From Candidatus Rifleibacteriota bacterium (GTDB lineage: Bacteria; Muiribacteriota; Ozemobacteria; Ozemobacterales; Ozemobacteraceae): 64,000 bases of DNA. The position numbers and the translations under genes are program-made. Numbering within the stretch: position 1 is the stretch's first letter; the number at the start of each line of letters is the position of its first letter. Positions 16,004 through 24,533 of the stretch are shown here, one piece after another. The notes beneath the pieces are model-generated. The model made no database searches. It had not been told where the DNA came from and worked only from the letters and a program-made list of their open reading frames with translations. The stretch covers positions 1 through 64,000 of the forward strand of contig JADFZL010000001.1 of the NCBI GenBank assembly GCA_015232575.1, in the 5' to 3' direction.

Positions 16004-16127
16004 ATGATTTTATAAAATAAAAACTAAGAAATACGGATTTTACATTTCAGCTGCGCCATTGCACGTTTTCATCATCCATTAATTGTGTCTGCTCAGCAAA
16101 ATTGCTAGAATCTCAAAGAAATAGCAT

Positions 16128-16574
16128 TTATTGTTTTCGTTTTCGTACAGCCATGGCTCTGAAAAATTTGAAACTTCTGGATTTTGACCATGAAATGAAA
16201 CCACTGCCGAAATATACATTCCAGGCAAAATCACTATCTGTTGCAGTTGCCCACACCCAGGGTCTCGGATCCTTAAAAGGCAGGGATTTTCCTGATTCTC
16301 GTAAAAACAGATACAAATATCTCAACTGGTCTCTTGTTGGGGTCTGCCAACCGTTTCCCAAACTGTTAATCCAAGTCTGAGCAGATAAAAAACAGATATC
16401 CATGTCTGGTCCTACTTTCCATTCCAATCCAGTTTTTGAATCGAATAATATTTTCGTTTCAGATGAAAAAGACGCTATTGCCCCTGGGCAGATTTCTGCA
16501 GAAAGAGTTGCTGTTGTCAAAAATATTGCCAAAGCAACACAATAATACAAAAAGAATCTGTTAATTTCTTTCAT
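16128..16574 (-). CDS. Small exported DUF1566 (Lcl-type) protein
   Basis: 148 residues with GGAGAAATG context. The signal peptide is residues 1-26 (YYCVALAIFLTTATLSAE). The rest is a single compact DUF1566 domain: FDSKTGLEWKVG, AQTWINSLGNGWQTPTRDQLRYLY, then WVWATATDSD and FRAMAVRKR at the end. The family is often linked to surface or exported proteins and has a C-type-lectin-like fold; the ligand is unknown. A homologue follows upstream on the same strand (16768-17268). The bipartite signal is at 16655-16683, 81 nt before the start. Confidence 0.8.
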   Translation of the reverse strand: MKEINRFFLYYCVALAIFLTTATLSAEICPGAIASFSSETKILFDSKTGLEWKVGPDMDICFLSAQTWINSLGNGWQTPTRDQLRYLYLFLRESGKSLPFKDPRPWVWATATDSDFAWNVYFGSGFISWSKSRSFKFFRAMAVRKRKQ

Positions 16575-16654
16575 TTCATTTCTCCTCTTGACATTTGATG
16601 TTGCCCCGAATTTATTCTCAATTTCTGTTTATTTAAATTCGTATGGTTTAGGAA

Positions 16655-16683
16655 ATAACGTGAAAATTATGAAAATTATCATT
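16655..16683 (-). promoter_or_regulatory. Bipartite promoter-like signal (AATGAT-N17-CGTTAT)
   Basis: AATGAT (16683-16678) and CGTTAT (16660-16655), spacer 17 nt, 81 nt before ATG 16574. This copy deviates at one position in each box. Confidence 0.4.
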
Positions 16684-16767
16684 ACAATTTTATTATTTAA
16701 AGTTTGCCACAGTAACTGGCTGCAAAATAAGATCTTCTGATAGCCGAAATTCGTTTGGTGTGATAAC

Positions 16768-17268
16768 TTATTTAGATAATGAGCGCACTGCTAAAGCTTC
16801 GGCTGTGGTATAAGCGCTGGAAAGGGGTTCTTCATAGCCATGATAGATGTAAAATGTCCAGAGATTTGACGGATCTTTAAATTCGGACGACCATACATTT
16901 GATGAAGGGAAAAAACCTGACGGGTAGCCATTTGGATGTAGTGTCCTGAGTTCTTTTATCGAAGGTATTCTCCAACCACCACCGTCAACAGATAATCCCC
17001 TGACCCATACCTTTGCTTCGCTCCACGAAATATCAGCCTTATGCCAATACCACTGGAGTCCCGTTTTCAAATCGGTTATCACATTTGACTTATTCTTGAT
17101 AAACTGAGCATTTCCACTTGAAGCAACTTTCAACTCTTCCTTGCCAAGCAAGGTTTTAACCCATGCTTTACTTAATGACTCATCTTTTGATGGATTGTTT
17201 TGCGCGGAAATACTTGTAACAACAAACAAAAAGAGAATAAGAGCCAACTGTCTTAATCTGCTATTCAC
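16768..17268 (-). CDS. Small exported DUF1566 (Lcl-type) protein
   Basis: 166 residues starting at GTG 17268, with AGGAGG 7 nt upstream. The signal peptide (LALILFLFVVTSISAQ) is followed by a 45-residue linker and a DUF1566 domain: DLKTGLQWYWHKADISWSEAK, GGGWRIPSIKELRTL, NVWSSEFKD and a terminal AEALAVRSLS. It is clearly related to 16128-16574 and to the end of the gene at 1-1039. Its leader carries the bipartite signal at 17303-17331. Confidence 0.8.
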   Translation of the reverse strand: MNSRLRQLALILFLFVVTSISAQNNPSKDESLSKAWVKTLLGKEELKVASSGNAQFIKNKSNVITDLKTGLQWYWHKADISWSEAKVWVRGLSVDGGGWRIPSIKELRTLHPNGYPSGFFPSSNVWSSEFKDPSNLWTFYIYHGYEEPLSSAYTTAEALAVRSLSK

Positions 17269-17302
17269 AACGCGCCTCCTGAATTTTGCATTTTCGACAA
17301 TA

Positions 17303-17331
17303 AAAACGTAAACAAATGATTAAACGTCATC
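17303..17331 (-). promoter_or_regulatory. Bipartite promoter-like signal (GATGAC-N17-CGTTTT)
   Basis: GATGAC (17331-17326) and CGTTTT (17308-17303), spacer 17 nt, 35 nt before GTG 17268. It is almost the same sequence as 15975-16003. Confidence 0.6.
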
Positions 17332-17340
17332 ATGATTTTA

Positions 17341-17664
17341 TTAAACAAAATCCTCTACTGATAAATTTTTAGAGTTATTCTCAACCAATTCAAGAATTCG
17401 GTTCTGTATGTTCTCTGAGCTGGTATTGAATTTGTCGCAAAGATACTTAAGCAAAGGAGAACTGAAATCTGTCGAAAACTTTTTAAAAGCTATACTCATT
17501 TCACAAGTGTCAGACGAAGAAAAACGCGTAAATGACTCCTCTGCGTCTCTGAAAAATATTTTGCGCATATGAATATTATGTAAAAAACCTTCTGTACAAT
17601 TCCAGGGCTTCTCATTTAAGAAGATCTGAATGATCAATTCTGCGAATTGTACAGAAAGCTGCAT
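17341..17664 (-). CDS. Hypothetical 107-residue protein
   Basis: 107 residues without a signal peptide or clear ribosome site (only GAGAG some 25 nt upstream). The sequence is protein-like, with likely helices (FAELIIQIFLNEKPW, LLKYLCDKFNTSSENIQNRI), but no motif is recognised. It starts 11 nt after the extended stop of the YACI-LRTW paralog at 17675 and may be a downstream member of that transcript or a gene remnant. Confidence 0.4.
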   Translation of the reverse strand: MQLSVQFAELIIQIFLNEKPWNCTEGFLHNIHMRKIFFRDAEESFTRFSSSDTCEMSIAFKKFSTDFSSPLLKYLCDKFNTSSENIQNRILELVENNSKNLSVEDFV

Positions 17665-17674
17665 GGTTACATGA

Positions 17675-18157
17675 TTATTTTCTTAAACTCTCCCGGAGTT
17701 TATTCATTTCATCTGTCATTGCTTTTCTGAAAATTTTATCAGCTTATATAACTGCCTTTTCTTCAACAGCAGTGCTATAACCATTTATTAATTGATCAAA
17801 AAGCTTGCTTTGTGCCTGACCCAAAGCAATTAATTGCTCATTACATCCATATTCTTTTGCATCATTCTCAGCCTCGACCCATGTGCGAAGTATTATACCT
17901 TTCTCATTTGTCTTAACGGAGCTGGAGCTAATTTGTTCATGAATGCAGGCATAAATTTGTTTTTCCCGACAGAAATTCCTCAATGAAATGATTGCTGCTT
18001 TGCCTTTTTCATTTTTTTCCAGACTAACCGGGTTGCGTACTACAGTTACCTTTTTATTAAACCTCTCTTTAGCGATGCCGGCCTCTAAAGTAATTGAGAC
18101 TAACGAGACTAACACCGTCAACAATACTACTTTTGTAATCCTCGAAAGACTTTTCAT
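17675..18157 (-). pseudogene. YACI-LRTW family exported protein with an in-frame stop
   Basis: The ATG at 18157 has AGGAGG upstream and a signal peptide (VVLLTVLVSLVSITLEAG). The frame is closed by TAA at 17744-17746 after 137 codons. Reading on in the same frame for 22 more codons (ADKIFRKAMTDEMNKLRESL) reaches a second TAA at 17675. The full frame of 160 residues matches the intact paralog at 12462 (158 residues) in length and in its basic helical ending, so the inner stop looks like a nonsense mutation or a sequence error. Shared motifs are YACI, the VK-to-LRTW segment and AQ-x-KL. A truncated protein of 137 residues may still work, since the conserved core is complete. Confidence 0.6.
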
Positions 18158-18198
18158 AAATTCCTCCTGAATTCTTGATTTATTTACCCATTATTTAA

Positions 18199-18227
18199 CT
18201 AACGCTTTAAACAACAAAAATATCATC
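18199..18227 (-). promoter_or_regulatory. Bipartite promoter-like signal (GATGAT-N17-CGTTAG)
   Basis: GATGAT (18227-18222) and CGTTAG (18204-18199), spacer 17 nt, 42 nt before ATG 18157. Confidence 0.5.
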
Positions 18228-18247
18228 GTGATTTATTAATGCCTAGA

Positions 18248-18311
18248 ATTTGCATGCAATCTCATTTTTAACAGCAAATTGAGATTACTGTTAACAAGAT
18301 TACATGCAAAT
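18248..18311. repeat. Family C inverted repeat
   Basis: Outer arms ATTTGCATGCAATCT (18248-18262) and AGATTACATGCAAAT (18297-18311) pair with one mismatch; inside is a GCAAATTGAGAT segment, the hallmark of this dispersed hairpin family. Confidence 0.6.
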
Positions 18312-18435
18312 GAAATTGAAAGTTGGTTTTTCATGAAAATAAATCTCCCAAAATGAACATGCCAGTGGGTAAATGTTCGTTTGAGAGTTTATGCAATTAG
18401 AAGATGGCAAAATTCAGGTAAAAAAATTAATGATG

Positions 18436-18494
18436 ATATCGAAAATCATCCGATAATTCTTTCTGGAAAACCATTACCGGACGATTTTCGATAT
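18436..18494 (-). terminator. Terminator-like hairpin downstream of the 18556 gene
   Basis: Two 22-nt arms (18436-18457 and 18473-18494) pair with two mismatches around CATCCGATAAT. On the minus strand the stem is followed by a T run, and it lies about 60 nt after the stop of the exported gene at 18556. Confidence 0.5.
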
Positions 18495-18555
18495 TACAAA
18501 TAGAAATAACTGTCAAGGACTTTCACATTGCTGTTTCAATTCATATCATTTGATT

Positions 18556-19584
18556 TTAACGAATTCCGTAATAAAGATCCATTGCACTGGAAAATGATGT
18601 AAAATAGAAAGTATATTCACCAGCGAAATATCTAAATTTGTTTTCATCCATTTTTTTTGCCACACCAGAATCTAATCCAAGTCTATTTAGACAATCAATT
18701 GTATGTATAAGTGCATTTTCGCAAATAGAGTTGTAGTTTCCCAGGAAAGAAGCGACAGGAAATGAAGAACCACTATAAGAAGTATACGTTATCATGCCTA
18801 AAAGTGGCCTATAATGCTCAAGAGTGGCAGTATCAGTAGCTATAGGAACACCTGTTTCAGGATCAGCAAGTTTATCTGAAAAAGTACCATTTTTATTTTG
18901 TGTATTTACTAGAATAGGCAACTCACAGAGCGTTTCAGAGATGTTTCTGTTTGCTACTGTTTTTACATAAATATCGAATGAAACACCCGCATTTCTTACA
19001 CCGGAAGCAATATCACTTTCGTATGCCTGTTTTGCATCCGCATACTCCAGGAGAGTCATTGTTACTGTAGTTCCGTCAGCTGTTGTTGAAGCTATTGATA
19101 GCACATCACCTTCATTTAATACACCAATTAAATCAGGATTGGCTTTTTCGAAATCTATTATCGTTTGTCTCTCTGGAGTCATAGTTATTACAGGAGGTGA
19201 AGGCGGATTAGCTCTCGAAGCATGCTGAATCATACCTGTGACTTTGGCTACATTTGCTTTAGCTAATTGTAATGCTTTAGTAAATTTAGGCATACTCATA
19301 ATGCCATCGGAATTACTGGCATTAGCTTGACTCGGCGCCACATAAGCACCTTCCTCTGTTGCATATTTGTCTAGTAGAGTAAAAAATTGATTCAATTCAT
19401 TTGCATCAACTATTCCGTCTTCTCCCGCAATTGCATTAAACAATGACTCTCCTAATTGACTTTTTAATGCTGATTGATTATATGTATCCAAATAAAATTG
19501 TGCATCCTTACCATTTAAGGTTGTTGAATAGAGGCTTACTGTAAAGCTCAGAAAAAGAAATATTGATATTGAAATTCTTTTCAT
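18556..19584 (-). CDS. Exported protein with an EF-hand-like loop
   Basis: 342 residues; GAGGAGG precedes the ATG. The signal peptide is residues 1-20 (SISIFLFLSFTVSLYS). Residues 55-66 (EDGIVDANELNQ) fit an EF-hand calcium loop preceded by a helix, and a second degenerate loop follows (NSDGIMSMPKFTKA), so a dockerin/EF-hand-like N-terminal domain of about 110 residues is possible. A proline-rich stretch (NPPSPPVITM) leads to the C-terminal domain of about 220 residues, with cysteines in TLCELP, NSICENA and DCLN. I do not recognise that domain. The gene lacks the bipartite signal. Confidence 0.7.
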   Translation of the reverse strand: MKRISISIFLFLSFTVSLYSTTLNGKDAQFYLDTYNQSALKSQLGESLFNAIAGEDGIVDANELNQFFTLLDKYATEEGAYVAPSQANASNSDGIMSMPKFTKALQLAKANVAKVTGMIQHASRANPPSPPVITMTPERQTIIDFEKANPDLIGVLNEGDVLSIASTTADGTTVTMTLLEYADAKQAYESDIASGVRNAGVSFDIYVKTVANRNISETLCELPILVNTQNKNGTFSDKLADPETGVPIATDTATLEHYRPLLGMITYTSYSGSSFPVASFLGNYNSICENALIHTIDCLNRLGLDSGVAKKMDENKFRYFAGEYTFYFTSFSSAMDLYYGIR

Positions 19585-19675
19585 ATAATTCCTCCTCTAT
19601 TTATTATCCACCCCAATGTCAAGGGGAATAAAACAATATAATAAAAGTTTGATGCCACCAGATTTTTCGGAATGA

Positions 19676-20230
19676 TTATTTTTTTGACTTCTGATAAATT
19701 TTTTTGCGGGCGTCCAATATTCCCTGTAATCCGGCGTTCATTTCATCAATAGAAGGCTCTGAGCCACTCCTTCTAAATAAGTTACGGAGTTGTTTATATG
19801 GGGTATATCCGACAGTGCATATTTCAAGTATCAATTGATTTTTCCATGTTGGATCTTCCAGCAGTCTAATATGGACCCAGAGGTAGTGCTCGGCATTCCT
19901 CAATGGTAAATGATCTCCCCCTACCCTACCTGGATTATCACGCATAGCCAATGAAACGTCCCATGCATCCATTCCATATTTGTTGAGCAGATAATTTACG
20001 ATTTGAATATAGTCAGTCATATTTTTGATCTTTGTGTCTTCTGCATCCTGGATTTTTTTTTCAGCTGCCTGTCGTGCTTTGATTCTTTCTTTTACTTGTT
20101 CATCGGTAAGTTTTACCTTTACACCCTTGGCTAAAAGATCCTTTGCTGAAACAGGATTTTGTGAAAAAATGAATAAAGAAACCGATAAAAATATTGCCTG
20201 GTATTTCCTAAAGTTGTTGAGGTTAAACAT
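19676..20230 (-). CDS. Exported protein with the AEHY/SGSEPS domain
   Basis: 184 residues. The signal peptide is residues 1-29 (AIFLSVSLFIFSQNPVSAKD), followed by a charged helix (VKERIKARQAAEKKIQDAED). The C-terminal part shares a domain with the LysM protein at 30419-31495: both have Y-[GF]-x-D-[AV]-[WF], LR-[ND]-AEHYL, and the closing SGSEPS-x-x-EM-x-AG-x-x-GIL. This domain is not known to me. Its invariant His and Asp/Glu residues could be catalytic or metal-binding, which is speculation. A bipartite signal is 178 nt upstream. Confidence 0.75.
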   Translation of the reverse strand: MFNLNNFRKYQAIFLSVSLFIFSQNPVSAKDLLAKGVKVKLTDEQVKERIKARQAAEKKIQDAEDTKIKNMTDYIQIVNYLLNKYGMDAWDVSLAMRDNPGRVGGDHLPLRNAEHYLWVHIRLLEDPTWKNQLILEICTVGYTPYKQLRNLFRRSGSEPSIDEMNAGLQGILDARKKIYQKSKK

Positions 20231-20407
20231 TTTTTTTCTCCTTTTGAAATAGTTATCCCACTTTTGTACTAAAGATTTTGTCTGAATCTACGCATCCATT
20301 TCCTCCATATATATTAACATATTTTTTCCATTTCTATTGGTAGTTCCCAGGATTATGAATTCGAGGTTACAGATTTAAATAACCTGTAAAATTCGTTTCT
20401 TTATTAG

Positions 20408-20436
20408 TAAACGTATCCGATTGTTGAAATGTCATT
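20408..20436 (-). promoter_or_regulatory. Bipartite promoter-like signal (AATGAC-N17-CGTTTA)
   Basis: AATGAC (20436-20431) and CGTTTA (20413-20408), spacer 17 nt. It points to the 20230 gene but lies 178 nt away, implying a long leader. In that leader a ribosome site (ATGGAGGAAATGG) precedes an 8-codon ORF (MRRFRQNL), perhaps a leader peptide. Confidence 0.4.
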
Positions 20437-20627
20437 GTGATTAGTGCTTTTTTTCATTTCACGCAATAGCCACACGAAGTAAATTCTTGAATTTTTATTT
20501 TCTCTTGAGTAGAATGCACTTTGTAGAAAAACAGTTCTTGCAGAATTTAAAAGATTTATTGAAAAGGAAAGGAAAAGGTTAATGTCGGGCTGGAATTATC
20601 GGCATTTGCATTAACGGTGATAAAAGC

Positions 20628-23183
20628 ATGTGTGGTGTAATCGGACTAAGATATCAAAATGAAACTAAGACACTTGGAAATACTGCCTGCCAGCTTCTGA
20701 AGATGCTGGAATACAGAGGCTATGATTCAACCGGAGCAATTATTCAAACTGACTCGAGTGAGACCACGCTGCTGAAAGATGTTGGCGCCCCTTCCAAAAT
20801 TACATATAAACTTGGAATCAATAAATTGTCTGGCCACACTTTCTGCGGACAGGTAAGATGGGCAACATTCGGAGCGGTAACAAAAGAAAACGCTCAGCCG
20901 CATGAAGTTAGATGCAAAATTCATGTTTACGGTGCTCACAACGGAAATGTTACGAATTGTACACAGCTGAAAGAATGGTTACAGTCTGAAGGACACAAAG
21001 TTCTCAGCGACAATGACGGTGAAATGGTTGTACACATGGTGGAACATTATTTTGCAGAAAACCTTTCAAAATGCTCCGAAACGACCAATGAATCACGAAT
21101 TACAGCACTGAGAAATGCTGCGGTTACTGCAACTTCAAAAATTTGCGGTTCTTTTGCCGCTATTATTGTTGATCCGGTAACACGTTTCATGCTTGCTATC
21201 AAATCAGGAAGCAGCCTTTACATTGGCAAAGGACACGACGCTGAGGGCGGAGATTTTATTATTGCCTCATCAGATCTCGGATCAGTTCTAAGTTTAACAA
21301 AGATCCTCATTCCAATTAAAGAAAATGAATTTGCCGCTTTTGATCACAATAATTTCGATTTGTACGACCTGAAAACCGGCAGAAAAAACAAACATGAAAT
21401 GCAGAGAAGCCTTTTAAGACTTGAAGAAACCAAGCTTCAGCCGCAATTCAAATATTTCATGGAACAGGAAATATTTTCTCAGGTAGAAAGTACAAGAAGA
21501 GTAATTGATCTGTTCACGGGTCGAAACAGCAGAATTCAATTTCTTAAAAAGTCAGTGAAAAGTTCATCAGAGCTTTTTTCTGAAATAAAAAATGAAATAA
21601 TATCCATGACCAAACTGACTGAGAACAATGAGCTTAAAACAAGACTGATAAACTTCAACAATTCAAGTGCCTTATCTTCACTGAATTCGCTTGTTGAAAC
21701 ATTCCACGATGACCAGAAATCGGAAGTTTTTTCATCGCATTATTCAACATTTCTGAAAGATCTTTCGGAAATGGGTTTAAAGGAAAATACTCCTGCGCTG
21801 GCAAACTCACTTGCATGGGTTGATTCGATATTTGAACTTGAAACGGTCTGTGACATTGAACTTCGTGTAAAGAAGTTTGTTTCGATAATTTCGAGAGCAG
21901 TAAAAACCGGGAAAACTATTTACTTTATCGCGTGCGGTTCTTCTTTCCATGCTGCAAAAACAGCTTCGCTCATGTTTAATGATGTTGCATCTGTTCCGGT
22001 TTTTGCGCTTCTTCCGGGCGAATTCAGGGCTCAATGTACAAAATCGCTTAAAGCCGGAGATGTAATTATTGGAATAAGTCAAAGCGGCGAAACAAAAGAT
22101 CTCATCGATATCTTCAATATTGTAGCATCTGAAAATAAAAACGTACACCGAATTTGCATCCTGAACAACATGAATTCCACTCTCGCCCTTGAAAAAACCG
22201 AACTGGCAATTCCACTTATATGCGGACCCGAAATTGCCGTTCCTGCAACAAAAAGCTTCATAAATCAGCTTCTTGTGCTTTACCTTCTTGCAGTAAATCT
22301 TGATCGAAACATGTCTCGCAGTACAACACGTTTTAAACAAAATCTTGAAGACATAAGCAGAATTCCCGGCTTAATTGAAAGCACTCTGAAAGCGAATAAA
22401 ATTGAAATTGAAGAAATTGCTGAACATGTGCATTTGAAACCAAGTGTACACATTCTTGCAACAAGAGTAATAGGAATAGCAAAAGAAGGTGCCCTGAAAA
22501 TCAGGGAAATCGTGTTGAATCACACCGAAGGCTTCGAAAGTTCTGAATTCAAACATGGTCCCAACACCATTCTCGGGCTGAATACAATTTTCGGCGTTGA
22601 TTCAATGAGACTGCTGCTTGGAAAATTTGGAAATGCACTTGTCAGCCTTCTTAGTGAAAGAGATAGCGACATTATCAGTGGAACGTCCCTTGCAAAAATC
22701 TTCCAGTCTGCTTCTGAATGGGCTTTTAATGACACACCACCACACGGACTTGATGAAAAAGAAACTTCTCTTTTCAAAAAACTTTTTTCAGAAAACAATT
22801 TCTTCGAGAGCGTTTATCAGAACTACCCGCTGATATTCGTTACCGGACCAGGTGAACGTGATGTTAATCTTACAATATCGCAGATCAACACACATAAGAT
22901 CAGAGGAGCAGATGTATTCCTGATCGCAGAAGACAATCATTTTCTCAGAGAGGCAGTTTCAGTTAATCCGGGAAATGGAAAAGCATACAACTACGGTTAC
23001 ATTACTCTTCCCAGAACAGATCATGAACTGTTGCCGGTTTTTTCAATTACAGTCGCCCTGCAATTACTTGCATTCAGCATGAGCCGAAAGAAAATGGAGT
23101 TACTTAACCGCATCGAAATAGAAGATCACGGAGTTCATCCTGACGCACCGAAAAACGTCAGCAAATCTATTACGGTCGATTGA
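20628..23183 (+). CDS. GlmS-like glutamine--fructose-6-phosphate aminotransferase, enlarged
   Basis: 851 residues, about 240 more than standard GlmS. The start gives MCGVIG, exposing the Cys2 nucleophile of the class II glutaminase. Residues 1-280 hold the glutaminase domain with LEYRGYDSTG, RWATFG (77-82) and HNGN (104-107). SIS 1 is about 430-555 (ACGSSFHAAK, SQSGETKDLID), SIS 2 starts about 600 (KEGALKIREI, SEFKHGPN). Two inserts distinguish it: about 120 residues between the glutaminase and SIS 1, and about 75 residues in SIS 2. The end SKSITVD matches the GlmS tail that carries substrate residues. It would make glucosamine-6-phosphate for cell-wall or lipopolysaccharide synthesis; the inserts may give a different substrate or regulation. 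Confidence 0.85.
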   Translation: MCGVIGLRYQNETKTLGNTACQLLKMLEYRGYDSTGAIIQTDSSETTLLKDVGAPSKITYKLGINKLSGHTFCGQVRWATFGAVTKENAQPHEVRCKIHVYGAHNGNVTNCTQLKEWLQSEGHKVLSDNDGEMVVHMVEHYFAENLSKCSETTNESRITALRNAAVTATSKICGSFAAIIVDPVTRFMLAIKSGSSLYIGKGHDAEGGDFIIASSDLGSVLSLTKILIPIKENEFAAFDHNNFDLYDLKTGRKNKHEMQRSLLRLEETKLQPQFKYFMEQEIFSQVESTRRVIDLFTGRNSRIQFLKKSVKSSSELFSEIKNEIISMTKLTENNELKTRLINFNNSSALSSLNSLVETFHDDQKSEVFSSHYSTFLKDLSEMGLKENTPALANSLAWVDSIFELETVCDIELRVKKFVSIISRAVKTGKTIYFIACGSSFHAAKTASLMFNDVASVPVFALLPGEFRAQCTKSLKAGDVIIGISQSGETKDLIDIFNIVASENKNVHRICILNNMNSTLALEKTELAIPLICGPEIAVPATKSFINQLLVLYLLAVNLDRNMSRSTTRFKQNLEDISRIPGLIESTLKANKIEIEEIAEHVHLKPSVHILATRVIGIAKEGALKIREIVLNHTEGFESSEFKHGPNTILGLNTIFGVDSMRLLLGKFGNALVSLLSERDSDIISGTSLAKIFQSASEWAFNDTPPHGLDEKETSLFKKLFSENNFFESVYQNYPLIFVTGPGERDVNLTISQINTHKIRGADVFLIAEDNHFLREAVSVNPGNGKAYNYGYITLPRTDHELLPVFSITVALQLLAFSMSRKKMELLNRIEIEDHGVHPDAPKNVSKSITVD

Positions 23184-23299
23184 CACCTGAAATTTCCACG
23201 TGAAAAACAACCTTGATATCCAGCGACACAAAAAAACAGATTCAATGTTTTTTTCAGTAATCGTTTTCTTTAGAATTACTGGAAAATATTTTTTTTCAT

Positions 23300-23328
23300 G
23301 ATGATATTTCTTCTTCTTTTTCCGTTTA
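23300..23328 (+). promoter_or_regulatory. Bipartite promoter-like signal (GATGAT-N17-CGTTTA)
   Basis: GATGAT at 23300-23305 and CGTTTA at 23323-23328, spacer 17 nt, 41 nt before ATG 23369. Confidence 0.55.
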
Positions 23329-23368
23329 CTAGTCAAATCAAAAATAATAAAACAAAAGGAGAAATATT

Positions 23369-23824
23369 ATGAAAATCAATTCAATCTCAAGTTTGTTTGT
23401 TTCTGGTTTGCTTATTGCAAGTTTCTTTATTGCCGTATTGCCGGTTTCTGTTTCTGCAGTCGAGAACAAATGCACTTCTGGAGAAAATTCATCAGTAAGT
23501 CAAGGTCCAACTCCAGAAGAAGATGAACATTACACCGCTGTTTATCACGAAGTTCACGATGCAATGGATATTTTGAACAGCAACAGCTATACGGAAAGAT
23601 TATATGCATTAAGACAAATTTCAAGAGCAAAAAAACATTTAAACGCTCTTCCAGACAAAACTTATAATAAGGTCAGCGTTTCAGAACTGAGCACTTTGCT
23701 TCAAAAAGCAAAAACCAGCCTCTTAATTAATGATGTGGACGACGCCGTTAAAAATCTTGAAAGTATTTACTATAAAATCAGAATGGTATACTGGAAGAAA
23801 AACTGCGGCAAAGACTTATATTGA
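23369..23824 (+). CDS. Small exported helical protein, function unknown
   Basis: 151 residues, ribosome site AAAGGAGAA. The signal peptide is residues 1-30 (LFVSGLLIASFFIAVLPVSVSAVE). The mature part begins with a polar linker and continues as helices (ERLYALRQISRAKKHLNAL, VSELSTLLQKAKTSLLI, VDDAVKNLESIYYKI), like a small helical bundle. Two cysteines could pair. No family recognised. The broken gene at 23908 follows 83 nt later and may be co-transcribed. Confidence 0.7.
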   Translation: MKINSISSLFVSGLLIASFFIAVLPVSVSAVENKCTSGENSSVSQGPTPEEDEHYTAVYHEVHDAMDILNSNSYTERLYALRQISRAKKHLNALPDKTYNKVSVSELSTLLQKAKTSLLINDVDDAVKNLESIYYKIRMVYWKKNCGKDLY

Positions 23825-23907
23825 ACAGTAATGACACGCAGTAAAGAGCTTTTTCCGCTTCCAGAAAGGCAAATACTTTTTTTACAAATCATAAGGAGAT
23901 AAAATTT

Positions 23908-24522
23908 ATGCATCTCGGAAATACTAAATGGCGTTTGGGAATAATAGGTTGTATTACTTTCTTTCGTTTCTTATTATTGCTTCAGGTGCATATTCGGAAT
24001 GGCTTGTATCCCCAACAAAATTATTAGTCGAAAAAATGGATAATAAAACGTTCGAGAATTACGGCAATTCAATGAAACTTTTATCAACTGATTTGCAGAC
24101 TAATTACGACAAGTTGAACGAATTTTATTGGCAGGCAATAAATGCAGGGCTTGCTTCAGCAAAAAAAATGGGAAGCACAAATGAATGAAGTTGAAAAAAA
24201 GTTTATGACCTCAACTGATCTGTTGAATGATGTTGGACGAAGAATTCAGAGTTCCTTTTCGACAAAAGATGAAATTGAAATTGGAAAAAACATCAGCAAT
24301 GAATCTCTAAAACTTCAACTTTTATGGAAGGAAAACCTGGTCTGGCTGAACAAAATAAACTTATTTCCCAAGGGAATTGTTTCAAGCACTGCAAAAGTTG
24401 CAGTTGCAGTAAAATACAGAGATTCAAAACTTCGTTCCAGATTAATGACAGTTATTTCTGATTTTGCAGAATTTTACAAAATTCTGAAATTGATGAAAGA
24501 ATTTGCATGTATTCACAATTGA
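23908..24522 (+). pseudogene. Frameshifted small exported protein
   Basis: A strong ribosome site (AAGGAGAT) points to ATG 23908, but that frame stops after 40 codons. A second frame (23928-24188) gives a signal-like stretch (FLSFLIIASGAYS) and helical sequence up to INAGLASAKK; a third (24142-24522) continues it. At 24161-24168 there is a run of eight A. Removing one A would join the last two frames without a break (GLASAKKWEAQMNEVEKK), giving a protein-like chain of about 197 residues. This points to a polyA indel, by mutation, slippage or sequencing error. The 5' frame conflict suggests another shift, or that translation begins at 23928. Function unknown; helix-rich. Confidence 0.55.
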
Positions 24523-24533
24523 TTTGCTAATGT

